The translations under genes were made by a program, and so were the position numbers. Shown in pieces: positions 47,260 to 57,034 of a DNA stretch of 64,000 nucleotides. The notes beneath the pieces were generated by a model. The model was not told the DNA's origin, did no database searches, and was given only the letters and a program-made list of their open reading frames with translations. Each line of letters starts with the position of its first letter. Position 1 is the first letter of the stretch. Origin of the DNA: Planctomycetaceae bacterium (GTDB lineage: Bacteria > Planctomycetota > Planctomycetia > Pirellulales > Pirellulaceae); assembly GCA_024642205.1 (NCBI GenBank), contig JAHEBQ010000028.1, positions 1 through 64,000 of the forward strand, written 5' to 3'.

Positions 47260-47499
47260 TCAACTTTTCTCGCGTCGCCCGTCGCTAACTTGCTCCATCA
47301 AAACCGAGGCCAGGAAGAAAACGGCTCCGGCAATAATCAGACCAATTCCTGTTTCCAGCTGGAGTGGCAAGTCAATCAATTTCAGCAGAAATTTGACAGT
47401 TCGATAAATGGCCGTCGCACCGGCAAGCAGGATGCCAAACCGCCATAACAGAAACCCGGTCAGCTGGATTGTTTCCTGGCTCAGCAAGTTTCGTTTCAT
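47260..47499 (-). CDS. Small membrane protein, related in layout to its neighbour
   Basis: A 79-residue protein with hydrophobic segments LTGFLLWRFGILLAGATAIY (about 13-32) and TGIGLIIAGAVFFLASVLME (about 50-69) and a charged end QVSDGRREKS. Second-helix pattern (GLIIAGAVFFLASVLMEQ) parallels GLLMAAVGFLILFSSLIVER of the gene at 46845, so the two may be distant duplicates. ATG 47499 chosen; TTG/GTG codons lie a few residues upstream. No known family recognised. Confidence 0.65.
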   Translation of the reverse strand: MKRNLLSQETIQLTGFLLWRFGILLAGATAIYRTVKFLLKLIDLPLQLETGIGLIIAGAVFFLASVLMEQVSDGRREKS

Positions 47500-47558
47500 C
47501 GCTGTCACCAACTAAGGGAATTGCAGGCCAACTCAACCGGCTTGAATTGTACAGGTTT

Positions 47559-48557
47559 CTACCGCACGAGTGTGCGTCGAGGTCTTAATTGAGACCGAAG
47601 CAATTCGTCGCCGCGGCCGCCAAGTGTTGAATTTCGCATGGCCTGGCGGGCGAGATGCCGGTCAATCTGGTTACGCCGGCTGCGTATCTTTTGCGAAAAC
47701 TCTGGATCTTCAAAATTTGCTGCGGCCAGATCATTGACCAGAGCGATGGAAGTCAGATCTTCAAACGGAATCCGGTTATCGAGTAATCCCAGCTCGTAAG
47801 CGTACTGGGCTGAGAATCCCGGCAACAATACCTTCCAGCCATAGGTGATCTTGTCGGGACTCACTTTATTCACATGCCCGGCAAGGTTGGTTGTGCAATT
47901 GTTGTTGATCGAATTATAGAATTCCGGCTCCACAGCAAGCTTGTTGATCCGCGTCATCACATCGGCGAACATCGCGCGTGATTGTTGCGGTGAGGCGACC
48001 GTTGGATAAACATATACATCCGACTCGCGATATTTGGTGCGCAACCGAATCACGTCTCGCTCGTCGCTGAGCACGTATATCAGTTCAAACTTTCGCCCAG
48101 CTCCCAACAGGGCATTGAATTTTTCACCGCGTTCTTTGCGGACCTCGATGGATACCGCAAGATAACTGCCATCGTCGAGTCCAAAACTGATCATTGTGTG
48201 CGCTAGTTTTGGAGCATTGTTAAAAGGTACAACAATGAAATCGACCGATTGTATTTGATCGATTTGAATCTGCCGGTCGTAATAGTCAACCACGTAGTCT
48301 TCAGCCGTCAGGTATTTGCAGTTGCGGATGTTTCTCAGCGTGTACTGTGAGCCACTGATTTCTGCGAATGGGATCGTGGCAACTTCCGGCGCCCAGTCCC
48401 GGTTGTTGGAAGGAGATATGAGTTTCTGAATTCCGCTTACCTTCAACTTTTGGCAACCGAAATTGGGGATGAACGCCACCAGCAGCACCAGCCACGACAA
48501 AAAACATCGTCCGGCGGATTCACGTCTGAATTCAATTTGGGAAAGGCGAGTCCACAT
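47559..48557 (-). CDS. DUF4105 (Lnb N-terminal-domain-like) periplasmic protein
   Basis: A 332-residue protein with a hydrophobic leader (FLSWLVLLVAFIPNFGCQ) that may be a lipoprotein signal (C of FGCQ), followed by a DUF4105 domain. Pattern: NRDWAPEVATIPFAEISGSQ, the DYYDRQIQIDQIQSVDFIVV segment, LAHTMISFGLDDGSYLAVSI with a conserved His, and FYNSINNNCTTNLAGHVNKV with a conserved Cys. In Lnb, the lipoprotein N-acyl (lyso-forming) transferase of Gram-positives, the His and Cys of this domain form the active site. This protein lacks the C-terminal membrane part of Lnb. Acyl transfer or hydrolysis at the envelope is inferred. ATG 48557. Confidence 0.85.
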   Translation of the reverse strand: MWTRLSQIEFRRESAGRCFLSWLVLLVAFIPNFGCQKLKVSGIQKLISPSNNRDWAPEVATIPFAEISGSQYTLRNIRNCKYLTAEDYVVDYYDRQIQIDQIQSVDFIVVPFNNAPKLAHTMISFGLDDGSYLAVSIEVRKERGEKFNALLGAGRKFELIYVLSDERDVIRLRTKYRESDVYVYPTVASPQQSRAMFADVMTRINKLAVEPEFYNSINNNCTTNLAGHVNKVSPDKITYGWKVLLPGFSAQYAYELGLLDNRIPFEDLTSIALVNDLAAANFEDPEFSQKIRSRRNQIDRHLARQAMRNSTLGGRGDELLRSQLRPRRTLVR

Positions 48558-48800
48558 GCAGGACGCCGGGATTTCAGGGTTGTTCGAAAATATCGCCAAA
48601 CGATTCCACGGCGGTAATCGGTCAACTTTTAGAGGAGCCCTCGTCGCAACGCAAGATCGCTCGTTTCCCTGCTATCATCTCAATCGCATGCGAATGTCAT
48701 CGGGAACGAGTGCCATCGGCAACCGCTTGCAGTTTGCGTCGTCCCGTACTGAGTCTTGCTGACTGAGTCTGGTTGACTGATTCAATAGCCTGGCTTGTGG

Positions 48801-51800
48801 TCAATCGCGATTGAGATTCAGTTGTTCCAGTCCGTAAGTAGCCGTCGCCTGGTCTTTGATGCGATACGTGATTTGTTTGGCGACCAATTGGGTCGGGTTC
48901 TTGTCGCTTGGTGTCTGTTTAATCAACAGGTTTGCATCGGTCAGTTGTGTGCCCTTGATGACCAGTTTGTCGTTGGATCGGTCATAGCTAACCCGGTCTG
49001 CGGTGGCTTCAAAGGTATCGCTCTTGATATGTGCGTTACCGGTCGCGATGATTTCGCTGGTTTGCTTTGCTTCGGCCCGTGGGGACCATTGGGCCAGCAG
49101 CAGTCGTTCGCATGTCATCAAAACCCTTCCCGGCGCGCGATGCAGAACATTGTCAGGGTTAAAGGCTTGATCCCAGTTTTGAACTGGTGAATAGACCGTG
49201 CGGATGTTTCCGTCAAGTTCCATCTCGTGCGAGTCGGTGTCCACGTTCATTGCACCGTCAAAATTGATTTGGATAAACGAAATTCCCGATTCGTTCTGGG
49301 CTTGCCCCTTGCCTGACAAACGTCCAAATGGATTGCTTGACGAATCCGTTGACGGCTTGCCACGCCGGTGAACCGATATCGTGCCGGGTCCATGGCTTGT
49401 AACGGAACCGGATTCCATGTTTACGATGGCCTTGGGAACGGTTATTTTCTGCTGTTCTGACAGTTGATGGCTTGCGTCGTAGGTTCGATTTTGAATGACG
49501 ACCGGACGTGGCGTTGACGGCTGCGGTACAGTGGTAAGCGCGACTTGTTTGAAAGCTCGCTGTGCCTCACTGACCTGGTCGACAAAAATCAGCTCTCGAA
49601 TCTCTGTGTTGCCGATTTTCGATTCCGACTGGAGTTGTTGAAACTGCACCGGCCTGGATAACTCGACACTCAGTCCTTCGCTCTGAGATTGGATGCTTGA
49701 TTTCTTGCCGCCTTCTCCGGTCTGTTCTGCCGACATGTCAACCAAGTGTTCGAAATAGATTTTTGCACCGTCAAAGATCATTCCTCCCTGCCAGGACACG
49801 TTCAGGTTCTCGGGCGCGGACTTGCGTAAGATTGCACTGCCGAGTTGGCTGGCTGCCTCGGCGGTGGCTGGTTTTCGGGAGAAGTCCGGTTTCAACACCA
49901 ACGATCCGGCACCTTCTACCCACAGCTTGTTGGCAGTTTGGTCGAGGTTGATGTTTTGGCCCATTAGGTCGAAATCCTTGGCCGATACCCTGGCAAGGCT
50001 TCCTCTTTCGCCCGAGACAAGCGTTCGATAGTTCCCTTCTCCAGGTTGAGGCGAAAGTTGCAAACGATGGCCGGTGATTGACAACGACTGCGGGACTCCC
50101 GTTGCAGTTACTGGAGTGCTGAGGATTGAAACGTCGCCGACGACGGTCAAATCACGGATCTCGGTCGTATTTCCGGTCCCGGTCAGACGTATATCAACCG
50201 TCTTCCCATTGAATTTGAGTTTGTGCTTGGGTGTTTTTGACGGGTTGACGGTGTCTTGCTCAAGCGGGACCGCCTGCACGTTTGAAGCATGAACGACGTT
50301 TTTCGGTGCTTGGCCAACCCGCTCCAAAAAACCAGATGGTTCAGACTGGGTCGCAGGTTCATTGAATCCGTTTTGTGGAGGGGATCTCGTAAAAGTTGAA
50401 TTGCTTCCGGAATGCCGTGGGATTCGGGCAAGTTGACGCCCGGAATCGGATCCGGATTGGATCATCTGCTCGTTCGTTGGCCACGAAACGGTTCCCCGGA
50501 ATCCGGTCCGATGAGCGCCGCGTTCGGCGGGCGGGCCTTTCAGAATGCGTTGTTCCAGCCAGGTCGCGGTCAACTGTTTGGCCTGGCCATCAAGTTGGGG
50601 AGACACAATGGTTACATCACCGAAGGTGGAGAGTTTGGCAGGCAAATACTCCCACGAGCGTTGGGCTTTCGCGTGATCGTCCTCCGTCAGTGTTGGGATT
50701 TGCCACACCAACATTTCCAGCCGATCAGCAAGAATGCTGGTTTCATTGGCGATTCGAACCTCCGCAGAACCGTCAATGGCAACATGCATCAGCCCTGGTT
50801 GTTGCGGGACGTTACGGGTGGTCAGACTTCTTTCCCACGCCGAATAAAAATCGTCCTGACCGGGACTGCCAACGCGCATCAATCGTCCGGGGCCTGTCGC
50901 GTAAATCTCACCCAGTGAGCCATCATCGGCCGCGCGATATCGCAATTGCTTCGACTTCATTTGATATTCGGGGCTGACAATGGAAACCATCGCCTGGCTG
51001 TTGGCGTTACAGCTTCCATCGAATTGATTGGTCAAGAGAGTGTAACTCAGATTCTCAGCGGATATCCTGGCGGACTTGGACCGCGAGGTAACGGTGGCGG
51101 GAGATCCCTTGGCGATAAACCGCTCGAGCTGCAAGTTCGCGTTGATTTTTCCATGACGTTGACTGCGTGAATCTTTCGGCAGGATGGACGCAGGATCTGG
51201 CGAAAGATCCTGCCTCGACCGGTCCTGAAAAACGAGGGTCAATTCGTCGCAGTGGATATTGTCATTGAAAGTGTCAATTTGTTCGGCGACGACTTGGTTG
51301 CGAAACGAAGCCGTTTGGGATTTGAAATCAAACACGAAAGGGCCTTGGCATGTGATTTCGAGCGGCGACGTTGGGTCGGAGAAAAGCCTCCTGCGTGTAC
51401 CGGGTATAGGCGATTGGGCATCGTTTCCGTTGTTAACGCCGGCGTTTTCCTGGACCCTTGTTGAGTTCGCTTCGATTCTGAGTTTGTCCAGAAATGCAAG
51501 TTCCAGCCGGCGAATTCCGTTAATACTGGAAAAGCCAATCAGGGCAGACGATTCGTCTTCGTGAGCCAGATCAATCAACAGGTTTCGTCCGCTTCCCCGG
51601 CTGGACCCAAATACAAACTCAACCTTTTCCAGCGTGTATACTCGATGTTTGTCGATTTGAACGTTGCTGGTCGCCAGGTGAACGGCGTCGTTCTGGTCCG
51701 GATTGGACGGCGGGCGGTAGATGTCGACTTGACCATTTAGCCGGGCAGACTCCATCTTTGCATTGCCACTGAATAGTTCGTCCAGCGACTTGTTGAATTT

Positions 51801-52232
51801 CAATCTGGCGCCGGCAAGGCAGCGCAGGACAGTAGGGGGGGACGATTGGGTTGAGCCGCCCTGCGAAGCGTGATTCAGCCCGGCAATCAACGTAAACGGT
51901 TTGATTTGCAGCGATCCATCCTCGAGCCGATCGAGTTCTGAATAAAGGATCGTTCCGGCATCGATAAGGAGTGTCGTGCAAGCCGTCAATTCCCAGGCAT
52001 CAGCCGGGAGAAGCGGGATCAGATGGGATTTATCTTCGCCAATTGAGGGCAACTCACTCACCGGCGTCGAAGGCTCGCGTTCCTTAACCAGTCCTGCGCC
52101 CTCGATCGCAGGCACTGCGAATTTGAGATAACCGGAATAGGCCCCGATTACGGCTGCCAGCACCAACATGTATTGAGCCACCGGGTTAATGCGAGCTTTG
52201 GCGGCAATCGGTGTACTTGGCTCGAATGGCAA
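48801..52232 (-). CDS. Giant LptC/OstA-like LPS-transport periplasmic protein
   Basis: A 1,143-residue envelope protein with one N-terminal membrane anchor (AQYMLVLAAVIGAYSGYLKF, about 19-38) and a long beta-rich periplasmic part. Patterns fit OstA/LptA/LptC beta-jellyroll repeats: repeated statements of the type TATADRVSYDRSNDKLVIKG near the C-terminus, SVTSHGPGTISVHRRG, and AGTILYSELDRLEDGSLQIK. It follows kdsC by 80 bp on the same strand, the same order as kdsC-lptC-lptA in proteobacteria, which supports a role in moving lipopolysaccharide. LptC is ~190 residues and LptA ~185, so this is several times longer. The start is TTG 52232, chosen for the AAGGAAG site 7 bases upstream. Confidence 0.78.
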   Translation of the reverse strand: MPFEPSTPIAAKARINPVAQYMLVLAAVIGAYSGYLKFAVPAIEGAGLVKEREPSTPVSELPSIGEDKSHLIPLLPADAWELTACTTLLIDAGTILYSELDRLEDGSLQIKPFTLIAGLNHASQGGSTQSSPPTVLRCLAGARLKFNKSLDELFSGNAKMESARLNGQVDIYRPPSNPDQNDAVHLATSNVQIDKHRVYTLEKVEFVFGSSRGSGRNLLIDLAHEDESSALIGFSSINGIRRLELAFLDKLRIEANSTRVQENAGVNNGNDAQSPIPGTRRRLFSDPTSPLEITCQGPFVFDFKSQTASFRNQVVAEQIDTFNDNIHCDELTLVFQDRSRQDLSPDPASILPKDSRSQRHGKINANLQLERFIAKGSPATVTSRSKSARISAENLSYTLLTNQFDGSCNANSQAMVSIVSPEYQMKSKQLRYRAADDGSLGEIYATGPGRLMRVGSPGQDDFYSAWERSLTTRNVPQQPGLMHVAIDGSAEVRIANETSILADRLEMLVWQIPTLTEDDHAKAQRSWEYLPAKLSTFGDVTIVSPQLDGQAKQLTATWLEQRILKGPPAERGAHRTGFRGTVSWPTNEQMIQSGSDSGRQLARIPRHSGSNSTFTRSPPQNGFNEPATQSEPSGFLERVGQAPKNVVHASNVQAVPLEQDTVNPSKTPKHKLKFNGKTVDIRLTGTGNTTEIRDLTVVGDVSILSTPVTATGVPQSLSITGHRLQLSPQPGEGNYRTLVSGERGSLARVSAKDFDLMGQNINLDQTANKLWVEGAGSLVLKPDFSRKPATAEAASQLGSAILRKSAPENLNVSWQGGMIFDGAKIYFEHLVDMSAEQTGEGGKKSSIQSQSEGLSVELSRPVQFQQLQSESKIGNTEIRELIFVDQVSEAQRAFKQVALTTVPQPSTPRPVVIQNRTYDASHQLSEQQKITVPKAIVNMESGSVTSHGPGTISVHRRGKPSTDSSSNPFGRLSGKGQAQNESGISFIQINFDGAMNVDTDSHEMELDGNIRTVYSPVQNWDQAFNPDNVLHRAPGRVLMTCERLLLAQWSPRAEAKQTSEIIATGNAHIKSDTFEATADRVSYDRSNDKLVIKGTQLTDANLLIKQTPSDKNPTQLVAKQITYRIKDQATATYGLEQLNLNRD

Positions 52233-52312
52233 ACTTCGACTTCCTTTTCGTATTTAGTCATCCAGCCATCTTCCTGACGGCGGCTTTTCTTACTTGTACT
52301 TCAGGCACGACC

Positions 52313-52837
52313 CTATGCGTCATAATAGGCTTGAAGCAACTCGTCCCATCGTTTTTGAGTTCTTAAAATCGTTTCGATCAACTCCCGGATCGCTCCTTTT
52401 CCTCCTGCGGACTTGGTTGTGATATGTGCCACGGTCTTCAATTCCGTTGCACCATCGCCCACGGTTACCGCCAATCCCACATGTGACAGCAAACCCAGGT
52501 CCGACAGGTCGTCACCGACATAGCAAACTTGTTCAGGCTTTAATCCCAATTCGTCGATCAACTGGATGCCAACGGGCAATTTGTTGTCCGAGCCCTGACG
52601 CACAATATCGACTCCAAGTTCCGTCATCCGGACTTTTACAATGTGCGATGATCGGGCGGTAATAATACCGAACTTGTGACCCGAACGCTGCCACAACTTG
52701 ATACCCAAACCGTCGCGCACGTGAAATGTCTTGGTTTCAATTCCCTGATTGTCGAAGGTAATACTTCCGTCCGTCAAAACCCCATCCACATCAGAAAGAA
52801 TCAGTTGGATTGGCTGCATCCGCTGATCGAGTTTCAT
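52313..52837 (-). CDS. kdsC: 3-deoxy-D-manno-octulosonate 8-phosphate phosphatase
   Basis: Removes phosphate from KDO-8-P in the synthesis of the lipopolysaccharide core sugar KDO. A 174-residue HAD of the C0 (capless, tetrameric) type with LILSDVDGVLTDGSITFDNQ at the N-terminus (DxDGVxTDG motif I), ITARSSHIVKVRM near residue 58, QGSDNKL with the motif III Lys, and YVGDDLSDLGLL for motif IV. ATG 52837; ATG 52819 is possible. The LptC-like gene follows directly, and together they indicate a lipid-A/KDO-containing outer membrane. Confidence 0.94.
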   Translation of the reverse strand: MKLDQRMQPIQLILSDVDGVLTDGSITFDNQGIETKTFHVRDGLGIKLWQRSGHKFGIITARSSHIVKVRMTELGVDIVRQGSDNKLPVGIQLIDELGLKPEQVCYVGDDLSDLGLLSHVGLAVTVGDGATELKTVAHITTKSAGGKGAIRELIETILRTQKRWDELLQAYYDA

Positions 52838-53092
52838 TTACGCCAGCCGTGGGTCTCGGTTCAATAATTCGTGAACCTGCATATTAGTTGCAAGCAACAT
52901 GCGGTGCAATGTTGAGAGTCAAAAGTCGCCACCGATCTTTCGCTAGCACCTGACGGGGAAGGGGACAGCGAAGCGTTTCGATTGACAGGGAAACGTTCCA
53001 ATGCCGACCAAGTCGACGGGGTCACTGACGTCCCTGTAAAATCGTCGGAATACCGTTAACAACCGTCACCCGACAACAGCTCAAAATGCGGT
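52838..53092. other. Spacer between biotin genes and kdsC
   Basis: 255 bases, presumably with the kdsC promoter and the end of the bio transcript. No coding frame or clear hairpin recognised. Confidence 0.3.
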
Positions 53093-53866
53093 CTAGTGTT
53101 TTTTTGCTATCGCGAAAATGCACTCAAATGTCAATGCCAGGTGACCCTCGCGTTCCAGTCGCGTTTCAAAAACATTGCGAAATGTCTGATAACGTTGAGT
53201 CCCAAGCAGGCCTGTTCGCCGATCTACCGATGCATTGGTCGCTCCCAGTTGTTTGATGCTCCGGAGCAACATGTCAACCGAGTCATAAGTCAACCGACGT
53301 TCGATAGAGTCCAGGGCCAACGACTCGAAACCATTCCGCCGCAGGGCAGTTTTGATCGACGTGCACGACTCAAAATCGTGAATGCGACGCTCGAAGTCAT
53401 TGGCTGCCTCCCACGCCGAGCGAACTTCGGTTAACGTCTTTGGGCCAAAGGTCGAAAAGACAACCTTGCCATTGGGTTTGCCGATGCGATGGATTTCCCG
53501 CAGCGCACGGTCAAGGTTGCACCATTGCAGCGCGGCGTTGGAAAACACGATATCAGCCATGTTCGAATTCAACGGAGTTTGCTCCAGGTCACAGCAATGA
53601 AACGTTGCAGAAGGGGTGCGAGCACTTGCGATTTCGATCATCCCGGGAGCGATGTCGACCGCCGTCAACTCGAACCGATTCATTTGTGCGAACTTGTGCA
53701 AGGCCCAGCCTGTACCGCACCCGAGATCGACCAAATGGCCCGATACACCGGTTGGCAGCATCTCGATCAGGTTGCTCGCCATCTCGTTTGGAAGGTGCGC
53801 CGCTAAATCGTACGTCGCGGCAGCACGGCTGAATTGTCGAGCGATCTGGTTTTTGGCAAGTTTCAT
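53093..53866 (-). CDS. bioC: Malonyl-ACP O-methyltransferase BioC
   Basis: Methylates the free carboxyl of malonyl-ACP (or CoA) so that fatty acid synthase can build pimeloyl-ACP for biotin. The 257-residue product starts KNQIARQFSRAAATYDLAAH, the characteristic BioC N-terminus, with motif I LVDLGCGTGWALHKF near residue 45, VDIAPGMIEIA, and DIVFSNAALQWCNL near 110, with the Gln-Trp typical of BioC. Its ATG overlaps the bioH stop (ATGA at 53863-53866). Pairing with BioH, which removes the methyl group, supports the assignment. Confidence 0.93.
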   Translation of the reverse strand: MKLAKNQIARQFSRAAATYDLAAHLPNEMASNLIEMLPTGVSGHLVDLGCGTGWALHKFAQMNRFELTAVDIAPGMIEIASARTPSATFHCCDLEQTPLNSNMADIVFSNAALQWCNLDRALREIHRIGKPNGKVVFSTFGPKTLTEVRSAWEAANDFERRIHDFESCTSIKTALRRNGFESLALDSIERRLTYDSVDMLLRSIKQLGATNASVDRRTGLLGTQRYQTFRNVFETRLEREGHLALTFECIFAIAKKH

Positions 53867-54624
53867 TGAGTCGAATTCACGAAGGTGGATAGCGCTTTAA
53901 TGTACTTGGCCGGCGCCTGAAGAAAAGGCAAGTGGCCCGATTCGAACACGTGCAGCGAATGTCCAAGCGGTAATTGACTGAACAAATACCGGCTTGCCTC
54001 GACCGGAACGACACGGTCACTTCGACCGGCAATCACCTGGGTTTCGATCTTCAAGCCAGCGAGGACAGGACGAAGATCCGTTTCGCTCAGGATTCTGAGA
54101 CCGCCACGGAGTGTCTGGCGGCTGGGAGGATTGCAATGGTACGTCGCCTGCGAAAGTTCCTGTATCAACTTTCTCGATTCCCGGAACTGAGTTCGGTTGT
54201 TTGTCGCTACTTGCAGCAGCAAAAATCTGTTGACCGCTTTCTCATAGTCCCGGTCAAAATCATTCGCCAATGCCTCGTAGGGTTTCGAATCGACCCCCCA
54301 TTCCCAATCTGTTCCATTGAGAAAACGGGGAGTCGTCGAAACCAGTTGAAGTTTCAGGAATCGTTCCGGATGGGCCACTGCTGCTGCAATTGCGATCGTT
54401 GCACCAAGCGACCAGCCTGCCCAATGTGCTTTATCCGGCGCCCGCGAGAGGACTTCTTTTGCGATCGCATCCAGCGAGTATTCGCCAGCGTAGCCGACGT
54501 CGTTGCCATATCCCGGCAGATCGATTGCCGTAACTTCAAAATCACGCTCGAGAAAGGGAAGGACTTGATTCCAGATCAACGAATGAACGCCCCATCCGTG
54601 CAATAGTACCAGCGGCTGTTTCAT
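53863..54624 (-). CDS. bioH: Pimeloyl-ACP methyl ester carboxylesterase BioH
   Basis: Cleaves pimeloyl-ACP methyl ester to give pimeloyl-ACP, ending the BioC-BioH route. A 253-residue alpha/beta hydrolase with LVLLHGWGVHSLIWNQVLPF at the N-terminus (HGWG oxyanion segment), the nucleophile elbow AGWSLGA near residue 70, the acid residue in GRSDRVVP near 200 and the catalytic His in FESGHLPF near 230. The whole layout matches E. coli BioH. It overlaps bioF by 4 bp at its start and bioC by 4 bp at its end, so these three are translationally coupled. Confidence 0.94.
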   Translation of the reverse strand: MKQPLVLLHGWGVHSLIWNQVLPFLERDFEVTAIDLPGYGNDVGYAGEYSLDAIAKEVLSRAPDKAHWAGWSLGATIAIAAAVAHPERFLKLQLVSTTPRFLNGTDWEWGVDSKPYEALANDFDRDYEKAVNRFLLLQVATNNRTQFRESRKLIQELSQATYHCNPPSRQTLRGGLRILSETDLRPVLAGLKIETQVIAGRSDRVVPVEASRYLFSQLPLGHSLHVFESGHLPFLQAPAKYIKALSTFVNSTQ

Positions 54625-55805
54625 TGTGTTTCTCCCACGATCTGGGCCATCGCGTCTGAAGCGAGCGATTCCACAATCTGATCAATGTCTTGAGTTGTGT
54701 GGGCTGCCGAAAGCGTGATTCGCAGCCGGGAACTTCCAGCGGGAACCGTCGGCGGTCGAATCGCGACGACCCAGATACCGTTCTGTTTCAATAGACTGGA
54801 AGCCCGTAGCGCAACATCCGCGCTGCCAAGAACAATCGGTTGAATCGGCGTGATTGACTCGGCCAGTCGAAGCGAAGTTTGACGAATCGTTCGCCGAAAG
54901 TACTCGATATTTTCCAGGAGAGTTTGTCGTCTCTCAGGTTCGTTTTGAAAGATCTGGATTGCAGTCCGCGAGGCGGCAACGACTGCGGGGGGCAGGGCAG
55001 TGGTGTATATGTAAGCCCGGGCGAACTGAATCAACGATTCGATGTAAATCGCATCTCCCGCAACGAAGGCTCCAAAACTGCCAGCCGATTTGCCCAACGT
55101 TCCCACCATTAACAGGCCGCCACTGACCGGGATCCCAGATGCTTCCAAAACTCCTGTCCCATTTTCTCCCAACACGCCAAAGCCGTGCGCATCGTCTACG
55201 ACCAGCAGTGCTTTTTGGGCGACACTGATTTCTCGCAACGCAGGCAATGGTGCGACATCGCCGTCCATGCTGAAAACTCCGTCGGTCGAAATCATTTTCC
55301 GGTTCGCATTCGACTGCGAAAGCAGCTTCTCTGCGGCAGGCAAATCAAGATGCGAAAACCGCTTCATCTCGGCATCACAGTATCGACCGGCGTCAATCAA
55401 TGAGGCGTGATTCAAGCGATCTTCGATGATCAGATCGTTTCGACGAAGAAATGTTTGGGGTATCGCGAGATTGGCCATGTAGCCCGTTGAAAAAACAATT
55501 GCTTTCTCAGCCCCGACAAACTGGGCAATTTCCTGCTCCAACAAGTGATGCTCATCCATGTGACCACAAACGAGATGAGAGGCACCGCTGCCGGTTCCTC
55601 GCAGTTGGACCGCTTGTGCGGCGGCAGCAATCATTCTGGGGTGATTGGCAAGACCCAGGTAGTCGTTGCTGCAGAAATTCAGGTAACGTCTTCCATCGAC
55701 CGAGACTTCACGACCTTGAGGACTTGTCACGATCGAACGAGTACGCCAGTGGTTTTCGCCGATGCGACGCGCGTGTTCGGCTTTTTGATGTTCGCGCCAG
55801 GGCAT
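54621..55805 (-). CDS. bioF: 8-amino-7-oxononanoate synthase
   Basis: PLP-dependent condensation of pimeloyl-ACP/CoA with alanine. A 394-residue member of the alpha-oxoamine synthase family: YLNFCSNDYLGLANHPRM near residue 42, GSGASHLVCGHMDEHHLLEQ, STDGVFSMDGDVAPLP, VVDDAHGFGVLGENG with the ring-stacking His, and GTLGKSAGSFGAF with the PLP Lys near 240. The start ATG 55805 lies 185 bases from bioB with nothing recognisable between. The stop overlaps bioH by 4 bp. Confidence 0.95.
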   Translation of the reverse strand: MPWREHQKAEHARRIGENHWRTRSIVTSPQGREVSVDGRRYLNFCSNDYLGLANHPRMIAAAAQAVQLRGTGSGASHLVCGHMDEHHLLEQEIAQFVGAEKAIVFSTGYMANLAIPQTFLRRNDLIIEDRLNHASLIDAGRYCDAEMKRFSHLDLPAAEKLLSQSNANRKMISTDGVFSMDGDVAPLPALREISVAQKALLVVDDAHGFGVLGENGTGVLEASGIPVSGGLLMVGTLGKSAGSFGAFVAGDAIYIESLIQFARAYIYTTALPPAVVAASRTAIQIFQNEPERRQTLLENIEYFRRTIRQTSLRLAESITPIQPIVLGSADVALRASSLLKQNGIWVVAIRPPTVPAGSSRLRITLSAAHTTQDIDQIVESLASDAMAQIVGETQ

Positions 55806-55990
55806 GTTCGGACGACCGAATCAAAATAATAGGAAGTCGGAATTCGGAGACCCGAATTTCAAATGGAGGTGAGCAATGTCATTTCAACTGGCACATCCCA
55901 GCCATTGTTTCTTTGTAATGGGAACCTGGAACCGCGACCGGGTTCGGCAACTCGGCTTCAACCCGGCATCTTGAACCGGGGATTCCAGTT

Positions 55991-57034
55991 TCATCCTTGA
56001 TTCGGACCACAACCACAAGAGTTTTGAGCGTCTTTTGAAGAACACGTCGCTGGTTGCGTTTGGACTTGATCGGCATTGATTCCGAGCCGTTCAAACAGCC
56101 TGCGATCGTGATCGACCGTCGCATTGCCGGTCGTCAACAGTTGATCGCCGTAGAACAGCGAATTCGCTCCGGCCAAAAAACAAAGTGCCTGCATCTCGTC
56201 GTTCATTTCATCACGACCGGCTGAAAGTCGAACATAGGATTTGGGCATCAAGATTCGGGCGACGGCGATGGTCCGAATGAAATCAAAAGAGTCAATGTTC
56301 TCCGTTTCGGCCAGTGGGGTCCCGGGAATCTTGACCAGGTTGTTGATGGGAACGCTTTCGGGAGGTGGGTCAAGATTGGCCAACGTTGCCAACAGTCCAA
56401 TCCGATCCTGCTGTGTTTCTCCCATCCCGACAATGCCGCCACAACAGACCTTCATGCCCGATCGACGCACGTTCTCCAATGTTGCCAACCGGTCCTCATA
56501 CGTCCGAGTGGTAATGACTTCCCCGTAAAATTCCGGCGACGTGTCGAGATTGTGGTTGTAATAGTCGAGTCCGGCCTGTGTCAGTTTCTCGGCGTGCTGT
56601 TCGGTCAACATGCCCAATGTGGCACAGGTCTCAAGTCCCAGTTCTTTGACGGCTGCAACCGCTTGAGCGACCGCCTCAATGTCATCATCCTTGGGGCTGC
56701 GCCAGGCGGCGCCCATGCAGAATCGTCCGGCTCCATTGGCTTTCGCTTGCTTCGCCGCTTCGACGATTTGATCAACGGGCATCAACCGCTCGGTTTTCAA
56801 GCCAGTTTTATAACGAGCGCTCTGAGGGCAATACGCACAATCCTCGGGGCAGGCTCCGGTTTTGATGCTCAGTAAACTGCTCAACTGAACGCAATTGACG
56901 TCGTGGTTTTCTCGGTGGACCGTTTGAGCTTGAAACAGCAAGTCCATCAAGGGAAGATCGAACAGGGTTTTGACGTTGTCACGAGTCCAGTTTACGGCGT
57001 TCAATTGGGGTGAGATTGCGGCAGATTGAGACAT
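55991..57034 (-). CDS. bioB: Biotin synthase
   Basis: Radical SAM enzyme that inserts sulfur into dethiobiotin. The 347-residue product carries the [4Fe-4S] motif CPEDCAYC near residue 62, the conserved [42 protein letters not shown], and [20 protein letters not shown] with Arg and Asn at the [2Fe-2S] cluster. The C-terminal tail [20 protein letters not shown] has three extra cysteines not part of the core fold. ATG 57034. It lies between bioA and bioF in the same orientation. Confidence 0.96.
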   Translation of the reverse strand: MSQSAAISPQLNAVNWTRDNVKTLFDLPLMDLLFQAQTVHRENHDVNCVQLSSLLSIKTGACPEDCAYCPQSARYKTGLKTERLMPVDQIVEAAKQAKANGAGRFCMGAAWRSPKDDDIEAVAQAVAAVKELGLETCATLGMLTEQHAEKLTQAGLDYYNHNLDTSPEFYGEVITTRTYEDRLATLENVRRSGMKVCCGGIVGMGETQQDRIGLLATLANLDPPPESVPINNLVKIPGTPLAETENIDSFDFIRTIAVARILMPKSYVRLSAGRDEMNDEMQALCFLAGANSLFYGDQLLTTGNATVDHDRRLFERLGINADQVQTQPATCSSKDAQNSCGCGPNQG

